Shown here: positions 10,264-21,844 of the stretch, piece after piece
Layout of the letters: the number at the start of each line of letters is the position of its first letter
How positions within the stretch are numbered: the first letter of the stretch is position 1
From: Thozetella sp. PMI_491
Lineage: Eukaryota > Ascomycota > Sordariomycetes > Chaetosphaeriales > Chaetosphaeriaceae
DNA length: 64,000 bases
NCBI GenBank assembly: GCA_021432635.1
Contig: MU270033.1
Coordinates: forward strand, 545,272 to 609,271
Direction of reading: 5' to 3'
Translations under genes and position numbers: made by a program
Notes under the pieces: model-generated
Databases searched by the model: none
What the model was told of the DNA's origin: nothing
The model's input: the letters and a program-made list of their open reading frames with translations, nothing else

Positions 10264-12593
10264 GGCTGCAGAAGTTGAAAGTTGGAAGTTGAAATTTGAA
10301 ATCTGAAGGAAGAGGCTTGTTTGAAAATCCTTGGTAGAAGAGAAGAAGGGCCTGCCGAGTCTGTGGGTTGGGTGATCACGACCTGTCGAGGGGGGTTTTC
10401 AAAGGTCTTAAGTATTGGAGCCGGACGGCCGGGCTGGCTACGGTGGAGGACTATCTGCTTTCCAATGGAACCTGTGCCTGGTGCCCCCCTGAGCACGCCC
10501 GCCAAGGGCGATCAACAATCTCTACGCTCTTGTTTGCCCTGCATCTTTGGATGACAGCGATATTGAGTCGCCCATCCGTGCCAAGCTCGATCCCAAAGCC
10601 AGGATGAGGGGAAGCGCCGGGCTGGTCCCAGCAGACTGACGAGGCTGCGTTTCGAAACCTCCGATAATAGACCCACTGCTATTATCGCCGAGCAAAGCTA
10701 TCTGCACCGTGTGGCTCCATTATCCCGGATATCGTGGATCAACCATCGGGATGGCTCGTGCCCCCCCTGCAAAATTAGGCGGGTACATGCCGCGGCCGAG
10801 AGGCTGAGGTGAGGTGGCAGGTCCTGAGTAGATTAGATGAAGTTATGCAACCTAGAGCCACGCGGCGGGAACGTCGAATAGGCTGCAAATCGCATCCCAC
10901 GAACGTGTGGCTGCCAGCTGTCGCAGGGGTCTTGCAGGGGCAGACGGCGGAGGCACATGCTGTGCGACGTTGAGTTTGTTATTAGCTATGCAAACTTTAG
11001 CTCCCGAGATATCACGAGAGTTATGCTGAAAGAATATTCGACTACTATGCCAAGCGCTAGAAACCGGCCTCGCCAAACTTTGCTATATTGTACTGCCTTG
11101 AAGCCGCAGAGATGCTCTGCTATGCCAAGTGCTACAGCCAATCCTCTCCAAACTCTCCTAGATTGTACCACATAGAAAAGACCCGTAGTTCCTTTGCAAG
11201 TTTCGCGAAGCGCTTGTTTGATAGCTGAATCTTGATGGCCTTTGCCACGTAAGAATTCTAGGCAGAGAAATCAAAGTGATACCGCTGACGGCTCACAGAA
11301 AGTTGTATGAGATCTGTCAGAACTAGGCTGCTTGAAAACATGGCAAGGCGGCTCGCAAGATAAAGATGATTCAATCAGCCTGCCCTTTCAAACACTAGCA
11401 TCTTTCAGAAGCCTGGCTACATACAAGCATTCTGCAACACTCGATCCTAGAAAGTACTCCGCATCCACATGTCAGCGAGATAGCCTTCTGGTACGACACA
11501 GGAGGACGGTATGGTGTTGATGAGAGGCTCGCCGCGCTAGTGTATGAAGGCGGCTCACCTTATCTCGGGGGCTATCCAAGTCGCGGGAAGCCGAAGTCAT
11601 GACTTGTCGGATCCTAGACTGCGGCCCTAATGCTGGCGTCCCGGGTAATTAGTGCGCGACTGGGGTAGCAGCTTGGCGCACGTTCCCACGCACCGCGATA
11701 CATACTATGTAGAATGGTTCCTATGCCGAGTGAGGCGAGCTAACCAGCGTGATCTACGAATGCCTCCACGTGGGGCCGGCCTGCGCGCGTGGGGCCGGCA
11801 GCTGTTTCGCGTTCCAGGAACGCGGCGCTGTAGAGTGGACGGGAATGGCGTAGTGGGGGCATGGGTGCGTCTGAAATAGATTGTTTGCTTCCAGAAACAC
11901 GCTACGGCGGAGAATAGAAAGGGGCAACTGGGACCTATCCCGACTGCGTGGGCTCAATGATGATTCACGAACAAGCACAGCCCCTGCGCTGGCTGCTGCA
12001 GGGGCCGCGAATGCCCGAGTGCGGCTCCTTTTAGCCCCTCAGGGATGGTAACGTAAGAAGGATATCAAGATTGTGAGAAAATAACGCACATTCCTCTCGA
12101 TTGTCATCCTGTTGACGAGTCAAATGTTTCATACTAGATCCGCAGGGCGCTAGGCTCATTGTGTGCATCGCTCTTCGAAGTTGATGAAGCGACACAGATA
12201 TCTGCCTCATCGCTAAGATGGACGTCTAATTTTGGGCCCCGCCCGTCACGAAACGAATTAGGCTCGCCTTGCCGGAACAACAGAGGACGGGGGGTGGTAT
12301 ACTGGAGGGAAAAGGGCAAGTCATGCCGAGGTGTGATGCAGAAAGCTTGCATTCATGCGGCCAGGCAGATCGTTTACTTTTAGACAAGAAACTACTAGCC
12401 ACAATTGACTACCGAGTTCTGAGGGCCGAAACCGAGTGGGGGGACGCATCCAGCGCTTAAAGCTCAGGGGCTAGCAAACTGCTTCTTAATTGCGAGGGAC
12501 CTTCCCGCTTTAGTAGATCTGTTCACCAACTCCGTTTTCTTGCCTTTGGCCACATCCCGCTTGCCATCTGCCCCGCAACCGCACCTCGACAAG
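10264..12593. promoter_or_regulatory. Divergent intergenic region between the SIS isomerase and DUF89 genes
   Basis: About 2.3 kb separating divergently transcribed genes, so it must hold both promoters. It contains a degenerate tandem repeat at 11047-11168 (listed separately) and several GC-rich palindromic patches around 11960-12010. No coding region could be supported. Confidence 0.45.
11047..11168. repeat. Two-copy degenerate tandem repeat, period 74 bp
   Basis: The block starting ATGCCAAGCGCTAGAAACC at 11047 recurs 74 bases later as ATGCCAAGTGCTACAGCCA. The matched units run about 48 bases, ending TTGTACT and TTGTACC. Identity is roughly three quarters by eye. Confidence 0.6.
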
Positions 12594-14338
12594 ATGGAGT
12601 TTGACCCTAAGACTTGTATGGCACGATCAAAGAATGATCCCCGTTCGCACAGATGCTGACTGCATCCCCCACGCAGGTGCTCCGTACTCCACGGGCGATC
12701 CGGCATCGTTTGGTTACAGCACAGCGCGTGAGAGATGGCCCGCCATTGTTGTGAGCAAGCCCGGAATGATTCTTTTGAATTGAAGTGTTACCGAAAGAGA
12801 GCTACGAATACTAATCTGTAATTGGACGAGCTAGGGCAATGCTATTGAGGACCTCAACCTCTCCATAGCCAGCACTGATAGCTCGGAGAAGAGCGCTGAG
12901 GGGGTCAAAATAAGAGGCGAACTGGAACAACTCAAACAGGAGATTATCGGTGATGCTGCTCTTGTGTCAGTATACCCCGAAGCCCCCTAACCCCTAGGCC
13001 CTGCAGCCACGGCTTTCGCCTACTCGTTCGCCGATGCTGCAGAAGGGCATGTTCCTGACCATCCCACCCAACAGTGCCTTACCAGATGACGGCTCCTCTG
13101 AGTTGAAGCAATACAATCAAGAACTCGAACAACGGGGACGACCCACATGGCTCAACACCCCTTGGCTTTTCGCCGAATGTTATCTCTTTCGGTAAGCTAG
13201 GCCTTTCTCCACCCTCCGAAGCGTCGGGGCCAGGGGTTAACTGTGTACCAGACGCCTGAACTCCAGTTTCAAGCGCTCGGTCCACTGGAAGGATTATGAT
13301 GTGTTTTTTTGCCAGAAGATGGACACATTTCGGTCCTCGCGCCCCGCAGTCTTGGAACTTGCTTCCAAGTACAAGGACCTGATCGCCAAGGGCCCGGCGA
13401 TCAGCGAAGAGGCAGAGAAAACCCTATTCCTCGAGATCTGCGAGATCTGCCTCTGGGGCAATGCCACTGACTTGTCTCTCCTCACCAACATCACTTACGA
13501 GGACATCCAGAAGCTCCAAGGATCGCAAGCTCGCAAGGCAGCGGAGAAGAACCTCCTTGCTAACGACCTTCCTGCCGTTTTCGACCTTCTCAAGCAGAAG
13601 AAGCGAAACAAGACCCCTGCCCAAGTGGACATCGTACTGGACAACGCGGGCTTTGAGCTTTTTGTTGACTTATTCCTCGCAGGGTATCTGCTGTCCTCTG
13701 GCCTGGCTGCAAGTGTGGTCTTACATCCAAAGTCTATCCCCTGGTTCGTCTCGGACGTTGTCCCTGCAGACTTCGATGCCCTGCTCCAGGCGCTCCGCGA
13801 TCCTCGGAAATTCTATGAAACTGGAACGAACAAGCCCCTGTCGGATGAGGAAGTCAGTCAATTGACATTCCTATTCAGTGAGTGGGACGGATATCGTGAG
13901 AAAGGCCAGCTTTGTCTGCAGGAAAACGGCTTCTGGACAGACGCTGGCAGCTTTTGGAGGCTGCCAGCAGTCAACCCAGTTCTGTTCGCGTCTCTACGCA
14001 CAAGCGACCTCGTCATCTTCAAGGGCGATTTGAATTATCGCAAGCTAACTGGTGATGTGAGTGCCCTGCCCCCATTGGAGTCGGACAGCAGTATGAGTCC
14101 GGAAGGATGCTTACCGGAATAGGTCGCCTGGGACGCTAGCACGCCGTTCCCTGACGCGATAGGACCTCTTGGGCCCAGGTCAGGACTTAGCGTATTGGCC
14201 CTCCGAACCTGCAAGGCAGACGTTGTGGTGGGCCTGAAGCCAGGCGTAGACGAGGAGCTGAAGGCCGGGGACAATTCTGGAGCGCGGAAATGGGGGTGGA
14301 GCGGTAAATGGGCCGTTGCATCGTTGTCCACGGAGTGA
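12594..14338 (+). CDS. DUF89 / ARMT1-like metal-dependent sugar-phosphate phosphatase
   Basis: Six exons: 12594-12615, 12677-12750, 12835-12963 (or to 12969), 13043-13191, 13252-14056 and 14123-14338, about 464 residues with matched phases. The first exon is only 22 nt. Family marks are SFGYSTARERWPAIV at the N-terminus, PTWLNTPWLFAECYLFRR, and the metal/phosphate-site motif DNAGFELFVDLFLAG. FKGDLNYRKLTGD, and ALRTCKADVVVGL near the C-terminus, complete the pattern. Subfamily III DUF89 proteins such as yeast YMR027W hydrolyse sugar phosphates. Sitting between an arabinose-5-phosphate isomerase-type gene and a D-arabinose dehydrogenase, it is a natural candidate for removing the phosphate of arabinose-5-phosphate; that step is inference. 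The 3/4 exon junction is the least certain. Confidence 0.85.
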
Positions 14339-14957
14339 ACATGTAGCATAGATACCAATGAGCTGAGAAGCTCCCGTTGCTCTGGGAGCATGGGACATAG
14401 TATACAGCTACTATTTGGATAGAGAAAAGTCATATTACAGTACTCATGTTACCTGCCGATCGATTTTAGACCATTCTTGAAGTCTATGAACATTAGCGTT
14501 CTAGATGCAATGCACATACATCTTGTCTACGTGTATACGTTTATACCATAGTTAGACAGGAGAGAAGGGGGAACTGGGGAGACGACATGGGTATCGGCGT
14601 GGGGGCCAAGATCCCTGTAGATCCCCTGGCATCGTGGGGCAGGCGTCAAGGATTGCCTGTCGTCTCGAGCGGCATGTGGGAGGGAGGTGCGGGCATGCAA
14701 GTCGGTCACTTGGAAGGGATTGCAAAACAAACGCTATAAATGGCGCTTACAAGGGGTATGGGTCTTGTCTGCAGCTAAGTCTGGTCTCTGCTCGAATTGT
14801 CCGCCTCTCATTACTGAACAGTATCTCTCCCTTGCTACCTACCTTTTCGACTACGTTGTAGTCGTAGCTTCATAGCATTCGTGATAAATCTAGAAGCCCT
14901 AGACGCAGCACTGAAACCTCTAGGTGCATCCCTCCTGGGCCTCTGGCGATAGTAACA
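14339..14957. other. Intergenic between convergent DUF89 and lactone oxidase genes
   Basis: About 0.6 kb between two convergently transcribed genes, presumably both 3' UTRs. Nothing else is seen. Confidence 0.5.
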
Positions 14958-16714
14958 CTATTTCTCATAGACCTCCCGGCGCACACCATAGGTGGTTGTG
15001 CCACGGCGGGTTTCGTGCCTCTCGTGTTCGAGCTCTTCAAACTCCATAGAAGGCAACGCAGGGTCCAGCACGTGCTCGCGGTGCCAGCGCCCCACAAACA
15101 ACCCGTCGGGGTCAACCTCGTCGCGCACCTGCTGCCAGGCCTTGAGGTCGTCCCCGTACCACTCCATCAACTCGCTGCTCTTGGCGCTAAAGTTCTTTGC
15201 CCAGTGCGGCTTGCCGCCGAGGTCCCGCATCAGCCACTCGAACGCATCGAACCAGCGCTTGAGCTGCGGCGGATCCAGGTCGTACGGCCGGTACATGGTT
15301 GCGTTGAGGTTCAGCGTGGGCCCGTCCATGATGGTGCTGTCGAGCCAGGGGCGGTTCCGCTTCTCTGCGCTGGTGTGGATGGTGGAGTCGCAGACCCGCA
15401 CCTCGATAGGCGAGTGGACATAGAGCCCCTTGACCGGGAAGGGGATGCCATGATCTACGTAGCAGGGGTCCCCGGGCCGCAAGTCGTTGAGCCAGGCGCC
15501 GAGGCGCGCCAGCGCTTCGGGCCCCTTGTGCAGGGGGATGGCCCACTCCGTCACGTACTGGCTGTACAGGCAGTTCATCCAAAGCGCACGGTCCATTGGC
15601 TGGCACGCACCCGTGGTGACGCCGTTCTTGAAGCCATATTGCATGCCGAATATGAACCTGGGAATCGCCGACAACGCGTCAGCACACCGTAATGCCTCGA
15701 CGCATTCTGGCTGCAATTTGCCGACGTGGGGATGACTTACCACTCAATCCACGGGGTTATCCTAGGGATGTAACGAGCCAGCCAGAGCAAGTTGTGATAA
15801 AGGTGGTATCCTAGGGCGCCATCATAGTAGCCCGTGGGGGGTTCATAGTTCTTTTCGGTGCCGCTTGCAAGTTGTTTCTTTGTCACCACATCTGCCGTCC
15901 ATACAACCGCGCGTCTGGTATATGGCAGCCACCATACGCGGATGAAGTCGGCCTGTGTCCATAGCTGATTATTGTTCTTCCATGCAGCCATCATCGTGGC
16001 GTCAGACTGGATGGTCTGCGACCACTTCAAGCTGAAGGTGGGGACAGCGCGGAAGGTAACCTCGACAATAATGCCAAGTGCGCCCAGAGAAAGAAGGGCG
16101 CCGCGGAAGAGATCCGGCTTGTCGTCGGCGGAGCACGACACTGTCTCGCCGTTGGCCAAGGTGATCTTGACCGCCTCGATCGCTTCCGATATGAGGCCAT
16201 GCATCAGCGTGCTCCCCCGAGTCCCTGTGCTGATGACACCGGCGATACTCTGCTCATTAACACTGCCCAAAACGGGAAATGAAAGACCGTATCTCCTGAG
16301 TTCTTCAGTGAGCTGCCAGAGCCGGATGCCCGCCTGCATCACCACCAGGCCGGAAACACCTGCACGTGATTAGATCGAGCATAGCCTTAGAACAGTCTAG
16401 CAGCACTTACTATCAACTGAAATGATGCTTTTGAAATTGTCAAGGTTTATTAACCAGTTGCTGGTGCAGGTCAAGTCCGAAGGAGAGTGGCCGCAGCCGA
16501 CGGTAGTGATGCGCCTGCGGCATCTCCGAGCCAGCTTTACGGCCTTCTCGACCTCCTCTACGGATTGTGGCTGAATGTACAATTCTGGCAACGACGAAAA
16601 GGTGCGAGCCCAGGTCGCGTGAAAGTGGGCGGGCTTGGCCCGGAAGGGGATCCCATCGTCAGCCGCAGCTTCCACAACCGCGGCGATGCGCGGATCAACC
16701 GACAAGCGGCCCAT
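14958..16714 (-). CDS. ALO1: D-arabinono-1,4-lactone oxidase (FAD-linked sugar-lactone oxidase)
   Basis: Three exons: 16714-16411, 16359-15741 and 15657-14958, 540 residues, close to the family norm. I chose ATG 16714 because it gives the usual start shortly before DPRI...TWARTF; the longer open frame begins with TTG. The vanillyl-alcohol-oxidase FAD fold is clear: TTVGCGHSPSD carries the His that links FAD covalently, and GVISTGTRG follows. The aldonolactone oxidase signature PHWAK lies near the C-terminus, followed by DPDGLF. The enzyme oxidises D-arabinono-1,4-lactone to D-erythroascorbate with release of H2O2, in yeast at the mitochondrial outer membrane. It is divergent from the ARA2-like gene 950 bp away, which makes its substrate. 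Confidence 0.93.
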
Positions 16715-17663
16715 TTTGACTGTCAGGGGTTGAGGTGCTTGGAGGCGGAAATAGGTGACAAGAGTGGGGAGGCACAGCCGCAAGACAGTGAGGAATGGAG
16801 GAAAAGGGAATATAGATGAAGGAAACAGAATGATCTACTACCTTTGGCTCACAAACAAGCTACCATATGCACGGCCTCTCTACACACACAGAACAAGAAA
16901 TTGGCTCAAAGATATACTAAGAAAGAACCAAAATAGGAAGCGATTCGATGCGCTGAGCATCGGCCACGTGCGGACTCCACCGTTGAGACTGCAAGGGGCC
17001 GCCGAACCAAAATGCCAGGATTGTCTCGGCGTGGGCTTATTGTCAAACGGCACGAATCAGTTCGTCCCACTGCCGGGCATGGATGCATGGGTGCCGGCCC
17101 TTATGCCCACGCAGCTGGAGTAGGGCATGGCATGCCAGACCCAAGCCCAGCAGCTGCACCGAAGCCGAGCAGGCGGGTGTGGCCTAAGCTTCGCACCAAA
17201 AATGGGCGCTACAAGTCCCGAGGCCTGGGCTTCCTAGATGACGCGTGCAGCCAAGGGCGCGCATGAGCCCCACTCCTGTGACGATGGGAAGGTTTGAGCA
17301 AGGAAAATAGCGCCGTGTGTTGATTCATGTAAACAGCGAGCTGGCGACTGATTTAGATCGTACTGATCAACCCCACATTCTTGGCATCGGTGTCTCCGCC
17401 GTCCTTATCCAGGACGCCAGGGGCCTTTTCTTTATCGATAGCTTCCTCTGGAACGCGATACCTGCTCGCTGAAAACCGGAGATGCTTTTAAATCTTGCAG
17501 TCTAGCGCTGTCGATTCTGCCCAGGAGCTCCTCTCTACCCGCCTTCTGTCTGCCCTAGCTGCCCTGCTCCACCCTTCCCGCCTGGCCATCTTGCCTGTTG
17601 CACACAAAGCAGGGCATCTTTTAATATCCCCGAATCGTCCCATTCAGCTGCATACCCCTAGAT
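16715..17663. promoter_or_regulatory. Bidirectional promoter region shared by the lactone oxidase and D-arabinose dehydrogenase genes
   Basis: 949 bp between two divergent coding starts for consecutive pathway steps. A pyrimidine-rich stretch (about 17520-17660) precedes the dehydrogenase ATG, as is usual for fungal core promoters. No specific operator can be called. Confidence 0.6.
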
Positions 17664-18950
17664 ATGGCTGCCGTGCCACTGGCCGTTGATACACCGCCGC
17701 TACGGGCGGTATCGGCCGCTCTGCCTCCTCTTTTCCTGGGCACAGCAACCTTCAACACACAACATGTCAAGGACCCGCTCCAGATGCCCTACCGGCAAAT
17801 CGTCGCACGCGCACTGGAGCTTGGTGTCAACGGCTTCGACACATCGCCGTACTACGGTCCGTCCGAGGTGCTCCTCGGCGATGCCTTGGCCGCCTGCACG
17901 GTGGCAACTGGGCTTCCGCGCGAGTCGTACGTGCTCGTGACCAAAGCTGGCCGCATCGGCCCCCAGGAGTTCGACTACTCGCCGAGCTATGTGCGATACT
18001 CGGTTCTACGGTCCCTTGCCCGCCTCGGTACGGACTACTTAGATCTAGTCTACATGCATGACGTCGAGTTTATGTCGCCGGAAGAAGTGCTGCAAGCCGT
18101 GCAGGCGCTGCGCCAGTTGCGCGACGAGGGCAAGATTCGATATGTCGGCATCAGCGGGTTCCCTGTCCACGAGCTCTGCAGTCTTGCTGAGATGGTCCTT
18201 GTTGCAACGGGCGAGCCCCTCGACGCCGTGCTAAGCTATGGACACTTCACCATCCAGAACCCGTCGCTGGGCCTGGCCGAGCTGGCGGGCGGCGCGCAGC
18301 ATCCTGACGAGGCTGCGCCGTTGCGACGGTTCAAGAAGGCGGGGGTCGATGTCGTATTAAACGCGAGCATGCTAGGCATGGGCCTCTTGACGCAGACAGG
18401 GATTCCGGCCGGGTCGAATCTCGCCGACGGCGACCGGGGCTCCATGATCGCGAAATGGCATCCCTCGCCGGACGGGCTCCGGATTGCCTGTCACAAATTG
18501 GCTGAAATTGCTACAGGTGCGGGCGAGCGGCTAGAAGCTGTAGCTCTTCGATGGTCGATGGAGCAGTACGCATACGTGGGCGCATCCGCTGGTCTTGGCG
18601 TTGAGCTACCGAGTGCAAGTGGCGCTAAAATCGGTGGCAGTGTAATGGGTGTCACGAGTTTATACGAGCTCGAGCAGACCGTTGCCCTCTGGCGCGAAAT
18701 CCTGGATGGCTACGCCGCAAGTGGAAGCCCAAACCCGTCTCGGACGGATTCGCACCGCCACGATGCGAAAGGGGATAAGTTAAACCAGCTAGTGCAGGGG
18801 CAAATGTGGCCTGCACTGGGGGAGTGGAAGTGCTATAGTTGGGCAAGCCCGGAGGAAGGCTTCGTCAATAGGAGAGGGGATCAAATGGGCGTCGTGCCGG
18901 ACGGGGATAAGCTCCAGGGGCTTCTCGCCAAGATCCCGAGCAGTCTGTAG
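17664..18950 (+). CDS. ARA2: NAD-dependent D-arabinose 1-dehydrogenase (aldo-keto reductase, ARA2 type)
   Basis: Intact single-exon gene, 428 residues. An aldo-keto reductase barrel is evident: LFLGTATFN opens it, GFDTSPYYGPSEVLLG gives the catalytic Asp and Tyr, VLVTKAGRIG the Lys, and DLVYMHDVEF the His. GYTAR-like cofactor segments are those of the ARA2 branch rather than plant pyridoxal reductases, and the length exceeds a minimal AKR because of a C-terminal extension of about 60 residues. Yeast Ara2 oxidises D-arabinose to D-arabinono-1,4-lactone with NAD+ in the cytosol. The neighbouring lactone oxidase gene encodes the next step, and the two share one promoter region. Confidence 0.9.
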   Translation: MAAVPLAVDTPPLRAVSAALPPLFLGTATFNTQHVKDPLQMPYRQIVARALELGVNGFDTSPYYGPSEVLLGDALAACTVATGLPRESYVLVTKAGRIGPQEFDYSPSYVRYSVLRSLARLGTDYLDLVYMHDVEFMSPEEVLQAVQALRQLRDEGKIRYVGISGFPVHELCSLAEMVLVATGEPLDAVLSYGHFTIQNPSLGLAELAGGAQHPDEAAPLRRFKKAGVDVVLNASMLGMGLLTQTGIPAGSNLADGDRGSMIAKWHPSPDGLRIACHKLAEIATGAGERLEAVALRWSMEQYAYVGASAGLGVELPSASGAKIGGSVMGVTSLYELEQTVALWREILDGYAASGSPNPSRTDSHRHDAKGDKLNQLVQGQMWPALGEWKCYSWASPEEGFVNRRGDQMGVVPDGDKLQGLLAKIPSSL

Positions 18951-19688
18951 TCTCGTTTCTTGTGGCCCCTCCAGCTATGGTAGTTGTTCTTCGTTTGGCA
19001 CCTCGACTGCATCAGTGGCGCTGACAGGGCAACTGATAAGCGAATAGAGAAGAGCAGGGCAGGAGTTTATCTATCAGAAAAGTTCATCTACTTCGGGGTT
19101 AAGAGAAACCTGCACCGATGTGTGTTTTAAGAGGCAAGGAGTGCATCGTGGCTTGCTTACAACAGGACGATCGGCTTGGCTTGCGACGCGCGGCCACGGA
19201 TCCAAATGCAACTAGAGCTGACGAGGGGGGCAGTAAGACGAATAGCAACAAGCGTCTCGAAGAACCTCGTATCGTAATCTCGGCAAGGGGTTGGCCAGTA
19301 CTTCTCACGACAACGCATAACTAATGGCTGAACACCTAGCACGGCTACTGTGCGGTACAGTCGGGTCCGCGCCACTTGTCTCAAAATATAGCTTAATGTG
19401 ACTCCTCCATGAATGGTAGTTTGTACCTAGGTAGTTAGGTTAAGAAAGTATCGGATTGGCTATAGCAGAAATATTCTCTCGTGTGTGTCCGGTCCTTTGA
19501 CCAGCAAAATACCCACCGACAATTTAATATCTAGAAAAGCCATCTCGCCAGTTAATAGTCAACCCAGTATACGCTCCTGGAATTCCTTCGAGCCTCTATT
19601 CCCGTGGACGGTCGCTTGAGTTTAAAAGGCACAGTTAGCCACGAACTTATAGCGATCGTACCATGAAACAGTTGTCAGTTAGTTTAGG
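18951..19688. other. Intergenic between dehydrogenase and glycosyltransferase genes
   Basis: About 0.74 kb, containing the dehydrogenase 3' flank and the glycosyltransferase promoter. No gene or repeat is seen. Confidence 0.45.
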
Positions 19689-21245
19689 ATGGCATTCCGA
19701 TTGCACCCTCGTCTACGCCTGCCCCTTCTGCTCTCCTTTCTGCTGGCTATTTTCATTACTATAGCCCGGTTTTATGCAGTTCAGGTGTGTCTGGCTTCCT
19801 CGCCTCATTACCATCTCAGGCGGACTTCATTAGCCTTCGAAAAGTCACGTAGCCCAGTGGCTCAGGGTCCGGATTGTAATCATGACACAGTACTGACAGA
19901 GGGGTAGCGGGGATGGGCAACAACAGACATCTTGTCAACAGACATATTATCGAAAGACACGATATACAAAGTCATACCCACTTCGAACCCCGGCACCCCG
20001 CGGGTGCACCTCCTCATTCCCGGAAACGAAGCGAACAAAAAGATATGTCGAACGATGGCATCGGCGATTGTCAACGACTACCCGCCACCTGTACTGATCA
20101 ACTGGGGCCGGAACAAGGGCGATCTGGACATGAACGGCTATGATATGACGACGGGGAAGAACTGGGGCGTGCTTAAATATCTGCGATCCCTTCCTGCCTG
20201 GTCGAGGAACGATCTCGTCATCATGGTGGATGCACACGACGTTGTGCTCCAGTTGCCCTTAGAGATTGCCTTGAAGCGATACGAGTCGGTAAACCAGCGC
20301 GCGAATGCCCGATTGCTCCGGCAACATGGAGAAGAGGCAGTAAAGAAACACAAGCTAAAACAGACCATTGTCATGGGCGCCGAGAAACATTGCTGGCCAC
20401 TCGATCACAAGCACCCTGCGTGCTATGCGGTGCCGATATCGCCCCTGCCCCCGGATGTATACGGCAGTGAGACGGACCAGGCCACGCCCACAAATCGGCC
20501 CCGCTGGCTGAACTCGGGCAGCATCATGGGCCCCGTGGGGGATCTTCTCGAACTGTACGAATGGTCACACAAGCTCTGGATGGCATACGACGCCTGGGGT
20601 GGTGATCAGGACTACTTCAGTAACATCTACGGCCGACAGGAGTTGTCTCGCCAGCGACTTCGGGGCAGCAAAGAGTGGGTTTTTGGCTTCGGCGAACATT
20701 TCGAGGAAAAAGACCTCTGGTTTCCCAATATGGAGGTCCAACACAAGGATTATCACCTCGGCGTCGATCTAGACAGCCAGCTATTCCAGTCTCTCAACGA
20801 TGCGCTCGACGATCTTTCCTCGATTGTACACAGCAACATGACGGACCTGGCGGCGCATGACGTGAAGAAAGGGACCGCTACTATCTACAATGCCCAGTTC
20901 CCGTTCCCCTGGGACTTGGCTAACCAACCCATGCCGGACGAGGATCGCCGGGGTGGTGGCTATTCCGCCGCGTCCCGCTGGCAGGACGTGCGACTGTTCA
21001 CCAACTTCCATGCCCGATCGATCCCCGCCATCTTGCACCACAACGGCGATAAGAGCAGGCTGGATCCGTGGTGGCAACGACAGTGGTGGACCGGCCACGG
21101 CCGGAGTATGCTGGATCTCAGGATGAAGAACTCTTCCGTGCAGATTAGGACGGACGACGAAAAGAAGCCGGTGCTGTCGTGGGACGATGCGTGCAAGGCG
21201 TTTGACGGCGAAGTGTTTGTGAATCCTGTGGCGTCTTGGGAATGA
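19689..21245 (+). CDS. Type II membrane glycosyltransferase, PLOD/procollagen-galactosyltransferase-like GT domain
   Basis: Two exons, 19689-19784 and 19908-21245, giving 477 residues. The intron runs GTGTGT to TAG with a TACTGAC branch site, and joins phase 0. Exon 1 encodes a basic stretch and one hydrophobic signal anchor (LLLSFLLAIFITIA), so the enzyme faces the secretory lumen. The catalytic domain carries the metal/nucleotide-sugar motif VIMVDAHDVV, a WLNSGSIMGP segment and a GGDQDYF segment, as in the GT domain of lysyl hydroxylases. A HHNGDK motif lies near the end. The acceptor is unknown. Fungi are known to accumulate glycosides of erythroascorbate, and this gene directly follows the pathway genes, so that acceptor is a reasonable guess; a protein acceptor is equally possible. 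Confidence 0.8.
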
Positions 21246-21844
21246 GGCGGCGAAAATACGATACCTACTTGTACAATGTTTCACAATCCTTTGTAGTTAT
21301 TGACCTAGACTGTAGGACTACTTTAGATGATTGAATGTACTACATTTTGCCCAAAGGAAGTGCTGTGCCCCCTCATTTCCAGCTGCAAGGGGACCTGCTT
21401 GCTTCTGGTCGCTATTAGGAGGCGGTAAACAAGGCAGCAGTTTTCTGCACATCGGATCCGTGCAGATGCAGATGCTTAGGTAGCGGGGTGGTCCAGCCGT
21501 CTGGTCGACAAAAGTTCCCCCCTTGTAATACCTCGGAAACCGCCTCATGCACGGGAGGTGCATGCCCGCTAAGCATTCCCAAATTAGCATAAGCTCTAGA
21601 GATAAAAATATAGAATAATTTATCGTATCTAACTCGACGGCGCAGGTTATCCTAGGTGTATGGATTCTATAATAACATATTATCACTCATCGAGTTGCTC
21701 CATCTCAACGTGAAGGAAGATTGGCCTGGGCCGCCGCATTGCCCATTGCAGCCTGAGAAAGATTGCACAAGCTGGTAGCTTCGTATTTCCCAAGCTACGA
21801 ATCCAATCAGGAAGGCTTAGTACGCGCGATTAGCCCGCCAGTAG
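21246..21844. other. Intergenic between convergent genes
   Basis: About 0.6 kb of 3' flanks. No recognisable feature. Confidence 0.45.

Noticed and set aside
15015-15692. 225-codon frame on + inside the lactone oxidase gene
   Set aside because: Antisense to a clearly coding, high-GC exon; no recognisable protein.
16715-17663. AGGGG stress-response-like elements (16994, 17419) in the lactone oxidase/dehydrogenase promoter
   Set aside because: Five-base motifs at this number are expected by chance in 950 bp.
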